From Oleispira sp963851095 (GTDB lineage: Bacteria; Pseudomonadota; Gammaproteobacteria; Pseudomonadales; Oceanobacteraceae): a DNA stretch of 64,000 bases. The stretch lies in contig CAWKOX010000004.1 in assembly GCA_963851095.1 (NCBI GenBank), forward strand, positions 102,854 through 166,853, written 5' to 3'. Positions 8,880 through 17,029 of this stretch are shown here, piece by piece. The translations under genes and the position numbers were made by a program. Position 1 is the first letter of the stretch; each line of letters opens with the position of its first letter. The notes under the pieces are model-generated. The model did no database searches and was not told the DNA's origin. It was given only the letters and a program-made list of their open reading frames with translations.

Positions 8880-9920
8880 ATGGTTTCACGCTCCGCACTT
8901 GAACAAACAGGTCAACTTGATCAATGGGGAGACTATATCCCTCAGCCCCAGTCACAAGATGCAAGTACTGCCAACTCGGCCCAACAGACGTGCTGGTTAA
9001 ATCAATTCTCAGCCCTCAAAATTAGTGGCCCAGATGCTGAGCGTTTCTTGCAAGGTCAGCTTACCTGCAATATGACCGACATTACCACCAGCTCGGTTTT
9101 TCATGGTGCCTGCTGCACCGCTAAAGGCCGCATTGTTGCTAATTTCAACATCAGCTTTGACGGTGAAAATTATTGGCTTATTCTGCCAACCTTAAGTGCT
9201 GAAGTTCTAGAAAAGCATCTGCAAAAATACAAAGTATTCTTTAAAACCACCCTCGAAAACTGCACTCAAAGTCATTTAATTTTGGGCCAATGGAATGAAT
9301 CTGAAGCGGGCACCGCCATTCATACCAAAGAATACCATCAGCTGTCCCTTAGCAATAACCGCAGCTTCCTCATCGTGAGCGACCTAAGTGAACTTGAATA
9401 TACACTCAGTCCATCGATTAACTGGCGCTTAGCCGATATTAATGAGGGGATTTATTATGTTGAAGGCGCTCAAATAGAACAATGGATTCCACAACATATT
9501 AGCTGGCACAGCGTAAATGGCATTAGCTTTAACAAAGGCTGCTACACAGGACAAGAAATCATTGCTCGCTTACAGTATTTAGGCAAAGCCAAAAAAGCAC
9601 TTCAACACTATCAAGGGGCTATTAATAGCAAGGTAATCGACGGCATTTCAGAAAGTACGAATCTAATCTCTGAAGGATTAATCTCTGCACAGCAATTATT
9701 TGACAAAGGGGGCAAAAACAAAGCAGAAGTACTGATTATTCGCAGTCATAATTCATTAGAGTCCGCAGCGGCCTCTACAGAAACGGGTAGTAAAAGCATC
9801 ATTGATGTTCTAGTCGTCGGCCAGGGTGAAAATCCACCGGAAATACTCTATTTAACAGAAACTCATGAATTTCCTCTCACATTGCAAAACCTGCCCTATA
9901 CTGATTTAAAGGAAGTATAA
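8880..9920 (+). CDS. ygfZ: Folate-binding protein YgfZ (iron-sulphur cluster repair)
   Basis: A 346-residue member of the YgfZ/GcvT-like family. The signature K219-GCYTGQE-226 holds the cysteine required for function. The protein binds folate and helps maintain Fe-S enzymes such as MiaB. The N-terminal Leu-x-Gly-Gln-Leu-Thr segment of the aminomethyltransferase fold is at about 57-61. It is longer at its C-terminus than the E. coli protein by a few residues and has a somewhat divergent C-terminal barrel. The two HDOD genes begin 17 bases downstream and probably share its transcript. Confidence 0.93.
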   Translation: MVSRSALEQTGQLDQWGDYIPQPQSQDASTANSAQQTCWLNQFSALKISGPDAERFLQGQLTCNMTDITTSSVFHGACCTAKGRIVANFNISFDGENYWLILPTLSAEVLEKHLQKYKVFFKTTLENCTQSHLILGQWNESEAGTAIHTKEYHQLSLSNNRSFLIVSDLSELEYTLSPSINWRLADINEGIYYVEGAQIEQWIPQHISWHSVNGISFNKGCYTGQEIIARLQYLGKAKKALQHYQGAINSKVIDGISESTNLISEGLISAQQLFDKGGKNKAEVLIIRSHNSLESAAASTETGSKSIIDVLVVGQGENPPEILYLTETHEFPLTLQNLPYTDLKEV

Positions 9921-9937
9921 AAGGCTAAAATAATACG

Positions 9938-10780
9938 ATGGCTAACCCACTCGTTCAGCAAGTAAAACAAGAGATCATTCAAGCAATTGAAAGTGATGAC
10001 TTGGTTCTGCCAACATTACCCGAGATTGCGCTTCAAGTGCGTGAAGTTGCCGAAAATGTTACCTCCAGCGTTTCTGACTTAACCCGTGTATTAGGCAGAG
10101 ACGCTGCGCTCAGTGCACGCATGATTAAGGTTGCAAATAGCCCGCTTATTCGCGGCAGCGCACTCATATCAGATCTCAATACCGCAGTATCTCGCCTAGG
10201 TATCGACCTTACTAGCAACCTAGCGATGGGACTTGCAATGGAACAAATGTTTCAAGCAACCAGCGATGTCGTGGATACGCACATGCGCGCTTGTTGGTCT
10301 TCGAGCGTAGAAGTTGCCGCCAGTAGTCAAGTACTCGCCCGACACTTCACCAACCTTCAACCAGATCAAGCATTGCTTGCAGGCCTTCTTCATCAAATCG
10401 GGAAGTTGCCGATTCTGGCCTTTGCCGAAAATAATGAATCGTTATTAAACGATACGTTTGCGCTTAATAAAGTCATTACTGCCTTGCACACATCTCTTGG
10501 AAGTTACATTTTGAAGAAGTGGGACTTTCCAGAAGCAATGATTGCCGTCCCCAAAAACTACCTAGTATTCGACCGTCAAGTAAACAGCGTTGATTACGCT
10601 GATATTGTCCAAGTTGCCACACTGCAAAGTTATGCAGGAACAGATCATCCGTATACAAAACTTGATTGGACAAACATTTCTTCATTTGACCGCCTAGGGC
10701 TTGATCCAACTACCTTAATCGCTGAGATGGAAGGTATTAATGAAGAAGTATTAGAAACTCAAGGCGCCTTAGGAGGTTGA
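9938..10780 (+). CDS. HDOD domain signalling protein (first of a tandem pair)
   Basis: A 280-residue protein consisting almost wholly of an HDOD domain (about 20-215). Recognisable parts are LPTLPEIALQVREV, DLTRVLGRDAALSARMIKVANSP split over the domain, and the degenerate HD centre LLAGLLHQIGKLP. HDOD proteins lack phosphodiesterase residues and act as interaction modules in motility, stress and cyclic-di-GMP pathways. No output domain is fused. It is followed after 4 bases by a paralogue with the same layout, which indicates a local duplication. Confidence 0.88.
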   Translation: MANPLVQQVKQEIIQAIESDDLVLPTLPEIALQVREVAENVTSSVSDLTRVLGRDAALSARMIKVANSPLIRGSALISDLNTAVSRLGIDLTSNLAMGLAMEQMFQATSDVVDTHMRACWSSSVEVAASSQVLARHFTNLQPDQALLAGLLHQIGKLPILAFAENNESLLNDTFALNKVITALHTSLGSYILKKWDFPEAMIAVPKNYLVFDRQVNSVDYADIVQVATLQSYAGTDHPYTKLDWTNISSFDRLGLDPTTLIAEMEGINEEVLETQGALGG

Positions 10781-10784
10781 TACG

Positions 10785-11591
10785 ATGAGGTCTCTTGCTG
10801 CTGCTATAATGAGCGCCATTGAAAATGACAGCCTGGCTCTCCCCACCCTGCCCGAAATTGCTTTGCGTATTCGTCAATGCGAAAACGATCCGAATCTGGA
10901 TGTTATAACCCTCACCCGTATTATTGAACATGATGCAGCGACCACCGCTCACCTCTTAAGAATTGCGAACAGTCCTCTTGTCAGGCGCGAAGTAAAGATC
11001 GCTGATCTAAGTAAAGCCATCAGCTTGCTCGGTTTAAATTACTGCGCACGCCTTGCCATCAGCTTATCAACCCGACAACTTTTCAATAGTAAAAATCCGT
11101 CGTCAGAAGTCAAAATGCGAAAAATTTGGCAGAACAGTTTAGACCTTGCCTGCCACTGTTATGTATTAGCAGACAAAGCACACCTAGTACCAGAAGAAGC
11201 CTTTCTAGCTGGGCTTTTACATAAAATAGGGGCTTTACCGATTATCAACATGGCCGATAAAGAAGATCGATATTCATTAGAAGAATTAAACAGCACCATC
11301 GATAAAATACACCCTATGCTAGGCGAGAATATTTTAACGCACTGGCAATTCCCACGCGCAATCGCCGATATCCCTCAGAATTACGAAGACCATGGACGCC
11401 ATACCAGTCGTGTAGATTTATGCGACCTAGTGACTATTGCCAATAATAAAATGCGTAATGAAGATGAACGACTTCCTTGGAGCGATATATCTGCTATTGA
11501 AAGAATGGGCTGGCATAGTAGCACTGTCGATGAGGAGTTCTATCAAATGACAACTAGAATTGAGCTGGCTCATGACATATTCAACAGTTAA
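10785..11591 (+). CDS. HDOD domain signalling protein (second of a tandem pair)
   Basis: A 268-residue HDOD protein paralogous to its upstream neighbour: LPTLPEIALRIRQ, LTRIIEHDAATTAHLLRIANSP and AGLLHKIGALP align with the first copy. As there, the HD residues are not conserved as in true phosphohydrolases, and no GGDEF, EAL or receiver domain is attached. The start ATG lies 4 bases after the upstream stop, with GGAGG inside the preceding gene end. The copies have diverged strongly, so the duplication is old. The function is not known; the two may form a heterodimer. Confidence 0.87.
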   Translation: MRSLAAAIMSAIENDSLALPTLPEIALRIRQCENDPNLDVITLTRIIEHDAATTAHLLRIANSPLVRREVKIADLSKAISLLGLNYCARLAISLSTRQLFNSKNPSSEVKMRKIWQNSLDLACHCYVLADKAHLVPEEAFLAGLLHKIGALPIINMADKEDRYSLEELNSTIDKIHPMLGENILTHWQFPRAIADIPQNYEDHGRHTSRVDLCDLVTIANNKMRNEDERLPWSDISAIERMGWHSSTVDEEFYQMTTRIELAHDIFNS

Positions 11592-11660
11592 AGAGCGTTA
11601 ATGCACTGCAGTTAATGCACTTTAGTTCATATAGCTACAGCGCATGTGCTATTTCACTTA

Positions 11661-11694
11661 ACTATAATTGATCAAAAACTATAATTGATCAAAA
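11661..11694. repeat. Perfect 17-bp tandem duplication
   Basis: ACTATAATTGATCAAAA occurs twice back to back (11661-11677 and 11678-11694). The second copy encodes the last codons and the TAG stop of the minus-strand hydratase-family gene; the first lies just beyond the stop. It looks like a recent slippage or tandem duplication without effect on the protein. Confidence 0.9.
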
Positions 11695-12908
11695 GGATGC
11701 TCATCCACAGACCATAGCGGCGTGAGCAAGCCTTCTATCCAATCTTCCGAAACATCGGCCACAGAGCCATGCTGCCAGTTAGGCTTAAAATCCTTATCGA
11801 CAACCATCGCACGAATGCCTTCAGAGAAATCAGGGTGGCGGACAGACTGCAGAGCAAGAATCAATTCCCATTTTACGACTTCTTTTAGCGTCATATTTTT
11901 ACCAAGCTGCAGCTGGCGCATAATGAGATACGCCGTTGCCGGACAACCTGAATTAAAGTTATCCCGGCCTTGGTTAAACCAAACATTATCACTGTCGATC
12001 TTATTGATTCTTTCAGCAACCCACTTCAAAGCCTGCTTGTTATCAGCAAAAGGCGTGAAAGCCTGATCAGGCATTCCAGAGAATAGCTGTTTGATCTGCT
12101 CTTCATTTCCCTCAAGCTTACTCTCAGGAAAAGAAGACTCTGACTGCTCTGCATCAGACTGCTGCTCAAATTGTGTTAATAGCTGTCGTACATATTGATT
12201 ATTCATTGCCTTATTATTTTGCCAAGGCTGATGACGCAGCTGGTCGATCAAATGATCCAACTTATTATTGGCGACGCAGTAATTAATTAACCCCGCTTTT
12301 TTACAATCTATCGCATTCATCTGACTGCCTGTTAACGCCATCCAATGCCCAAGCGGAAAAGGTAATCGACTTAAATAATAGCTGCCTGCCACATCAGGAA
12401 ATAAACCAATTCTAATTTCCGGCCAAGCCAATTTTAATGTTTCCGTACCGACTCTATGACTGGCGCCAATAAATAATCCCAAGCCACCGCCCATAACAAA
12501 ACCATGGCCCCAAGCAATTAAAGGTTTGCCAAAGCGATGTACACGATAATTTTTACTGTACTCACCGGTAAAGAAAGCATCGGCATATTTTAAATGATCA
12601 CCTCCTTCTGTCTGCATGCTGTTATACAGCTGCCGTATATCACCACCTGCAGAAAAAGCCTTATCACCGGCGCCATGCATAATCATTGCTACAATGCCAT
12701 CATCCGCTTGCCAGCGCGCCAACACGTCATCAATAAGATTAACCATATTCAGATCAACAGCATTCATGGTTTTAGCAGAATTCAACGTCATTACACCAAT
12801 GCGATGAAGACCGTCATGACTGAATATTTCTTCCGCTATAACCGTAACGTCATCAATTTTAGGACAAGCAACAGATTCAGTTTTTTTGCTAACCGGCTTT
12901 TTAGACAT
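11679..12908 (-). CDS. Enoyl-CoA hydratase/isomerase family protein, 3-hydroxyisobutyryl-CoA hydrolase-like
   Basis: A 409-residue crotonase-fold protein of the ECH_2 (HIBCH) group, longer than simple enoyl-CoA hydratases (about 260). Oxyanion-hole elements are FSAGGDIRQLY (about 85-95) and GHGFVMGGGLGLF; WPEIRIGLFPDVAGSYYLSRL-type residues form the active-site helix typical of the hydrolase group. HIBCH releases 3-hydroxyisobutyrate in valine breakdown, but no valine genes are adjacent, so the substrate is uncertain. A Gln/Glu-rich insertion lies at about 245-270. The N-terminal 20 residues are Lys-rich and probably not structured. Confidence 0.85.
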   Translation of the reverse strand: MSKKPVSKKTESVACPKIDDVTVIAEEIFSHDGLHRIGVMTLNSAKTMNAVDLNMVNLIDDVLARWQADDGIVAMIMHGAGDKAFSAGGDIRQLYNSMQTEGGDHLKYADAFFTGEYSKNYRVHRFGKPLIAWGHGFVMGGGLGLFIGASHRVGTETLKLAWPEIRIGLFPDVAGSYYLSRLPFPLGHWMALTGSQMNAIDCKKAGLINYCVANNKLDHLIDQLRHQPWQNNKAMNNQYVRQLLTQFEQQSDAEQSESSFPESKLEGNEEQIKQLFSGMPDQAFTPFADNKQALKWVAERINKIDSDNVWFNQGRDNFNSGCPATAYLIMRQLQLGKNMTLKEVVKWELILALQSVRHPDFSEGIRAMVVDKDFKPNWQHGSVADVSEDWIEGLLTPLWSVDEHPFDQL

Positions 12909-12982
12909 GGTAGACTCTTATTATCCAATAATAGATTTCAAAAACAGACTTTCAAAACAGATGTCTGAAATATTTATTTATC

Positions 12983-13750
12983 ATGATACAGCTTAGGAAA
13001 AAAAAATTGCAGTTGATATTAACCTTCATCATCCTAAGCATGATCACATTAATCGCCATATTATTAATTGTGCTAAACAAAAATAGCCGCAGTGCTAAGC
13101 TTCAGCAAATAGCACAAACCCATAACTGGCATTACCAAGAATTCATCGAATTAAATGATTCAATTAAATACGCTAACTTCGGCTTACTTAATTACAGCCA
13201 AAACGCAATTTTCAGACATTTTATTCAGGCAGATAGTGAATACAAGAACCGATGCTTTAAGACGTTTGATTGCCGAGCTATTGAACCGTCTGGCATTCAC
13301 AATAGTACGCTCATTTTGTTCGATCTAAAAATCCCTACTGATTTCAAAGAGCTTCACCTCACTATCAGTCAGCCTCAGCAAGATACAGATGCCTTCCATG
13401 ACCCTAGTCATCAGCAAATCATTAAACGTCAGTATCAATCTCAAAACCTCAGCAAATTAGCCCCTCATCAAATACCGGTTGAACTAGGGTTAAACGATGA
13501 AAGGCTCTCTAAAACCATCCTATATGCCAATCAACCAGGGCAAGCACATCAGTTTTTAAGGTACATTTGCTCTACAAGTGAAAACTCAATGTCGCTAAAT
13601 CACTGGCTTTTGGCGCATCCGCACCTTCACATTGAGTTGAGCAGTGGCATGCTACTCGCCTATAAAAAAAATCAGCTAATTGATGAAGATTCGCTGGTAT
13701 CAGCAGTCGATATTGTCGCTGAGTTAGCAGGGATTTTAAGCTGCGCTTAA
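12983..13750 (+). CDS. Hypothetical membrane-anchored protein
   Basis: I do not recognise this 255-residue protein. It begins with a basic stretch and one strongly hydrophobic helix (about 10-33), and is otherwise a soluble domain with the look of a periplasmic or cytoplasmic beta-rich fold (several alternating hydrophobic strands; cysteines at about 87, 92, 197 and near the end). It follows the hydratase-family gene divergently and is 41 bases upstream of the lipoprotein hydrolase, so the two may be cotranscribed. Codon use resembles the neighbours. Confidence 0.7.
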   Translation: MIQLRKKKLQLILTFIILSMITLIAILLIVLNKNSRSAKLQQIAQTHNWHYQEFIELNDSIKYANFGLLNYSQNAIFRHFIQADSEYKNRCFKTFDCRAIEPSGIHNSTLILFDLKIPTDFKELHLTISQPQQDTDAFHDPSHQQIIKRQYQSQNLSKLAPHQIPVELGLNDERLSKTILYANQPGQAHQFLRYICSTSENSMSLNHWLLAHPHLHIELSSGMLLAYKKNQLIDEDSLVSAVDIVAELAGILSCA

Positions 13751-13791
13751 ATCAAAACCATAATAACAATATATTTTGAAGTGAGAAAAGC

Positions 13792-14793
13792 ATGAAAAAG
13801 AAAATACATTCTACACAGCGCTTTAGTTTTAGGGCATTGGCCAGCGCTGCACTCATCTCCTCCACCTTACTTTTTGGTGGCTGTACACATAACCAGCAAG
13901 ATTACCTACTCACTGAAGTCGTCTCTATGGGACGCAATAGCGCCGATCTTAAAGTTAAAACCGCACCCGCTGGTGATGTTAACCTTACTTACATGGAACG
14001 CCAAAGCACCCAGAAAGAAAATGCGGAAAGCATTATTTTAGTACACGGCTTTTCTGCGAATAAAGACAACTGGATTCTTTTCACTAAAGCCCTAGATAAA
14101 AAATACCACGTAATCGCAGTTGACCTTGCAGGTCACGGTGATTCAGAACAACTATTAACAACAGATTATGGTTTGGTTAAACAAGCAGAGCGCTTAGATG
14201 CTTTTTTATCGGGCTTAGGTATCAATTCTTTCCACATCGCAGGTAATTCTATGGGCGGGGCAATCAGCGCAATCTATAGCTTGAATCACCCCGAGAAAAT
14301 TAAGAGTTTGACTCTAATTGATGCTGCTGGGGTAGATGGCGATACAACCAGTGAATACTTCAAGTCATTAGCTGAAGGAGAAAACCCATTAATTGCAACG
14401 GATGAAGAAAGCTTTGAATACCGCATGGATATGACTATGTCTCAACCGCCATTTTTGCCTTGGCCGTTAAGACCTGCTCTACTGCGCAAAACACTTGCTC
14501 GTGAAGAGATCAATAAAAAGATTTTTACCGACATGATTGCAACGAAAGAAGATCTGGGCCTAAATAGTTTTAAGCAAAAGATCGAACTAACAATGGCAAA
14601 AGATCCACTACCAACCATGATTATGTGGGGCAAGGAAGATCGTATTCTTGACGTATCAGCGGCAGAGGCGTTTAAAAAATTGATTCCTCATGCAACAGTT
14701 CATATTTTCGCAGAAGTCGGACATCTACCGATGGTAGAAATTCCTGAAGAGAGTGCAGAGGTCTATCAACAGTTCTTATCAACTGTTGAATAA
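13792..14793 (+). CDS. Alpha/beta-hydrolase lipoprotein (esterase/lipase-like)
   Basis: A 333-residue lipoprotein with a lipobox ending at Cys31 (LLFGGC). The mature part is an alpha/beta-hydrolase: oxyanion loop HGFSANKDNW (about 85-94), DLAGHGDS, nucleophile Ser153 in GNSMGG, acid residue in GKEDRILD, and His in EVGHLPMVE near the C-terminus. The closest known types are serine esterases, monoacylglycerol lipases and meta-cleavage hydrolases. Membrane anchoring suggests action on lipids or esters at the envelope. The substrate cannot be told from sequence. It is followed by a hairpin shared with the convergent thioesterase gene. Confidence 0.88.
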   Translation: MKKKIHSTQRFSFRALASAALISSTLLFGGCTHNQQDYLLTEVVSMGRNSADLKVKTAPAGDVNLTYMERQSTQKENAESIILVHGFSANKDNWILFTKALDKKYHVIAVDLAGHGDSEQLLTTDYGLVKQAERLDAFLSGLGINSFHIAGNSMGGAISAIYSLNHPEKIKSLTLIDAAGVDGDTTSEYFKSLAEGENPLIATDEESFEYRMDMTMSQPPFLPWPLRPALLRKTLAREEINKKIFTDMIATKEDLGLNSFKQKIELTMAKDPLPTMIMWGKEDRILDVSAAEAFKKLIPHATVHIFAEVGHLPMVEIPEESAEVYQQFLSTVE

Positions 14794-14865
14794 ATACTTC
14801 AATATATAGCCCATAAGAAAGCCGCTAGCAACGTAATTAACGAGTAGATAAAACGCTACTGCATT

Positions 14866-14903
14866 AAACCAACAGGATAGAAATATCACTACCCTGTTGG
14901 TTT
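14866..14903. terminator. Bidirectional terminator hairpin
   Basis: A 15-bp stem with one mismatch (14866-14880 pairing with 14889-14903, AAACCAACAGG / CCTGTTGGTTT as its outer part) and an 8-base loop lies between two convergent genes. T-runs are short, so it may be a weak terminator. Confidence 0.6.
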
Positions 14904-14937
14904 GATTTCAGACTATTTCCAACTAAAAAAACCTAAG

Positions 14938-15372
14938 CTATCCGTTTCCAATAAATTCTTTAGGCAAAATTGCAGTCGGTTTTTTATTGTCGTCAATTGC
15001 CACAAAAGTAAAATACCCCGTAATTGCTTTTTCCTGCCCGTCTAGATACATACTTTCGACTAAGACATTCACTTCCACCTTTAAACTGGTACGCCCTACT
15101 TCGATAACCTCAGCCGTTAACTCGACCAAGGTTCCAGCAGGAACCGCATGCTTGAAATCAATTTTATCACTGCTCACAGTAACAATTTTCTGTCGCGAAA
15201 AACGAGTCGCGGCAATAAAGGAAACCTCATCCATCCACTGTAATGCCGTGCCACCAAAAAGCGTATCGTGATGATTTGTTGTTTGTGGAAATACCGCTTT
15301 CGATATCGTTGTTTTGGAAACGCGCTTTCGTTGTTCGATAATTTCTTCTTTGGTCATGTAGATCCCTAGCAT
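14938..15372 (-). CDS. Acyl-CoA thioesterase, hotdog fold (YciA/BFIT-like)
   Basis: A 144-residue single-hotdog thioesterase. The segment HDTLFGGTALQWMDEVS is the substrate-helix signature of the YciA/cytosolic acyl-CoA thioesterase group, and KIDFKHAVPAGTLVELTAEV is the following strand. The enzyme hydrolyses acyl-CoA to free acid and CoA, usually as a hexamer of dimers. The frame opens at residue 1 (MLGIY), but Met6 (MTKEE) is the more usual beginning. The nearby fatty acid genes fit a lipid-rich metabolism, although there is no operon link. Confidence 0.88.
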   Translation of the reverse strand: MLGIYMTKEEIIEQRKRVSKTTISKAVFPQTTNHHDTLFGGTALQWMDEVSFIAATRFSRQKIVTVSSDKIDFKHAVPAGTLVELTAEVIEVGRTSLKVEVNVLVESMYLDGQEKAITGYFTFVAIDDNKKPTAILPKEFIGNG

Positions 15373-15432
15373 AAAAATAGTGAGTCAATGAATATTGCTT
15401 TATCACAAGGCTATAGTAGCCCCTTTTGTACT

Positions 15433-15468
15433 ATTCACGGTAATATTCACGGTAATATTCACGGTAAT
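15433..15468. repeat. Triple tandem 12-bp repeat
   Basis: ATTCACGGTAAT occurs three times without interruption (15433-15444, 15445-15456, 15457-15468) in the 289-base gap between two divergent thioesterase genes. Spacing of 12 bases is close to one helical turn, so a regulatory role is conceivable, but simple slippage is the more economical view. The remainder of the gap is AT-rich with no recognised element. Confidence 0.9.
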
Positions 15469-15661
15469 GTGCAGGGAAAATACACAAAGCACCAGTGAAA
15501 TAATTTCACCTAAACATGAATAATATTGGATTAATTATATCCCCCCCTAACTCAGTCGCTTTTCGAGATAAAGGGAATACTAGCGATGCCCTCCTTTTTT
15601 TGATTGATAAACTTGTAGCAATAGTCGCACTTAATGATAATATAGTTTTTTATTTTTATCA

Positions 15662-16099
15662 GTGAGCATGTCTATGAGCAGTATTTGGTCAATCGACCCA
15701 AACATTGATGTACTAAACCAGCAGATGGAAAATACTGCCTGCAGTAATCTTGGTATTAAAATTACCGAAGTCGGTGATGATTACATGACAGGTACCATGC
15801 CTGCAGATTCGCGCACTTTCCAGCCCATTGGCTTGATTCACGGTGGCTCTAACGTACTTCTAGCCGAAACACTCGGTAGTATGGCTGCTAACTGCTGCAT
15901 CGATTTATCGCAGGAATACTGTGTTGGCCAAGAAATTAACGCCAACCATTTGCGTGGTGTAAGAACGGGGGAAGTGACGGGCACCGCTAAAATAATTCAT
16001 AAAGGCCGAACGTCTCAGGTATGGGAAATTCGTATTGTTAATGACGAAGGTAAATTAACCTGTATTTCACGTTTAACGATGGCTGTTATAAAGCGTTAG
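15662..16099 (+). CDS. Hotdog thioesterase, MenI/YdiI/PaaI-like
   Basis: A 145-residue PaaI-type hotdog thioesterase. FQPIGLIHGGSNVLLAETLGS holds the conserved Gly-Leu-(I/L)-His-Gly-Gly and the catalytic Glu of the YdiI/MenI family; EINANHLRGVRTGEVTGTAK is the next conserved block. MenI releases 1,4-dihydroxy-2-naphthoate from its CoA ester, while relatives act on aromatic and beta-keto acyl-CoA. There are no other menaquinone genes in the window. The frame opens with GTG; ATG codons at positions 3 and 5 (15668, 15674) are alternatives and no clear Shine-Dalgarno decides. Confidence 0.88.
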   Translation: MSMSMSSIWSIDPNIDVLNQQMENTACSNLGIKITEVGDDYMTGTMPADSRTFQPIGLIHGGSNVLLAETLGSMAANCCIDLSQEYCVGQEINANHLRGVRTGEVTGTAKIIHKGRTSQVWEIRIVNDEGKLTCISRLTMAVIKR

Positions 16100-16112
16100 T
16101 TTATTATTCGCG

Positions 16113-16328
16113 TTAAAGGGCTGGCCTACTATCTGGGCCAAGCCCTAGATCGCATTTTTTACAATTCAACTCAAAGCCCAACATAGAGTCTCGCCCTTCT
16201 GAAGTAATTACCCAAAGACGATTCGTCCAAGGCGGGTCATGCCTCACATGCTGAAAGTGGCCACACTGAAGTTGCGCAACCCAGTGTTCTTCTTCATCTT
16301 TATGATAACCGTTAATTTTCTGCTTCAT
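16113..16328 (-). CDS. DUF3565 domain protein
   Basis: A 71-residue protein with the DUF3565 pattern: WVAQLQCGHFQHVRHDPPW near residues 16-34, then a central WVITSEGR, and a C-terminal Cys-x2-Cys (about 57-60). The Cys/His content suggests a small metal site. Members have been annotated as pressure-regulated proteins; no biochemical role is known. It is convergent with the thioesterase gene across 13 bases. Confidence 0.85.
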   Translation of the reverse strand: MKQKINGYHKDEEEHWVAQLQCGHFQHVRHDPPWTNRLWVITSEGRDSMLGFELNCKKCDLGLGPDSRPAL

Positions 16329-16401
16329 TAATGACCTTTCGTTTTATCACGCCTTCGCTATATAGCACTTTCACTATTTTGTGCTTTCGTAGTGTATAAA
16401 A

Positions 16402-16647
16402 TTATTGTTCGGCCATGACCATCTGCTTTATCTTCACCGCTTTCTCAAAATGATCTAGTTTATGAGTTTCAATCCACCAAGTAGCAGCGGACATTAATAA
16501 CTTAGGGTCATCGTTTTTATTGGCAAAAAATGCATAAAAAGATAGACCAACGTTATCACCTTTTTGCGCTATCTTTTTATCACAAACAGCGACTATTTTA
16601 TCTTTAAGTGACTGACTTAATTTTGAATTCATCGGTCTTCGCTCCAA
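16402..16647 (-). CDS. Small hypothetical protein
   Basis: An 81-residue, basic, helical protein that I do not recognise. The frame begins MERRPMNSK; Met6 (16632) may be the real start. It is followed by the DUF3565 gene and preceded by the DUF1294 gene on the same strand, so it may belong to a small unit of housekeeping DUF genes. No signal peptide, membrane helix or known motif is visible. Confidence 0.55.
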   Translation of the reverse strand: MERRPMNSKLSQSLKDKIVAVCDKKIAQKGDNVGLSFYAFFANKNDDPKLLMSAATWWIETHKLDHFEKAVKIKQMVMAEQ

Positions 16648-16676
16648 ATTTATTAATATTATTTAAATATTTATTA

Positions 16677-17024
16677 TTAAAATTCGATATTACCTTGCTG
16701 ATATTGCCATACAATATAGACCGACAGAATGGCTACATTTATAAAAACATACAGCCAATATTTTCGCATAAACACGACTTTTGATGCTTTATGCTTAAAG
16801 GCCTGCTGGCCCAGATACGCGCCAGGCCAACCACTGAACAATGCCAACATTTGTAATGAATTCTCACTAATCCTACGTTTATTTTTTAGCGCAAGTATTT
16901 TATCTAATCCATATAATAAGAATAGAAAAATGCTCATTGCACTATAAAACCAAGCTATTGCTTCTGGCAGCCAAGTTAATGCAACTAGAGCAAACAGTAC
17001 TAACAAGAAAAAAATAGCAATCAT
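16677..17024 (-). CDS. DUF1294 family membrane protein
   Basis: A 115-residue membrane protein with about four hydrophobic helices and the DUF1294 signature: YGLDKILALKNKRRISE (about 39-55) followed by SGWPGAYLGQQAFKHKASK (about 69-87). In many bacteria this domain is fused behind a cold-shock domain; here it stands alone, so it is the short form. Function unknown. It begins 5 bases after the kinase stop codon and is likely cotranscribed with it. Confidence 0.86.
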   Translation of the reverse strand: MIAIFFLLVLFALVALTWLPEAIAWFYSAMSIFLFLLYGLDKILALKNKRRISENSLQMLALFSGWPGAYLGQQAFKHKASKVVFMRKYWLYVFINVAILSVYIVWQYQQGNIEF

Positions 17025-17029
17025 AATAA

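Noticed and set aside
12594..12968. Open frame of 124 codons on the + strand over the hydratase-family gene start
   Set aside because: Antisense to a clear enzyme gene, with His/Arg/Asn-rich nonsense sequence.
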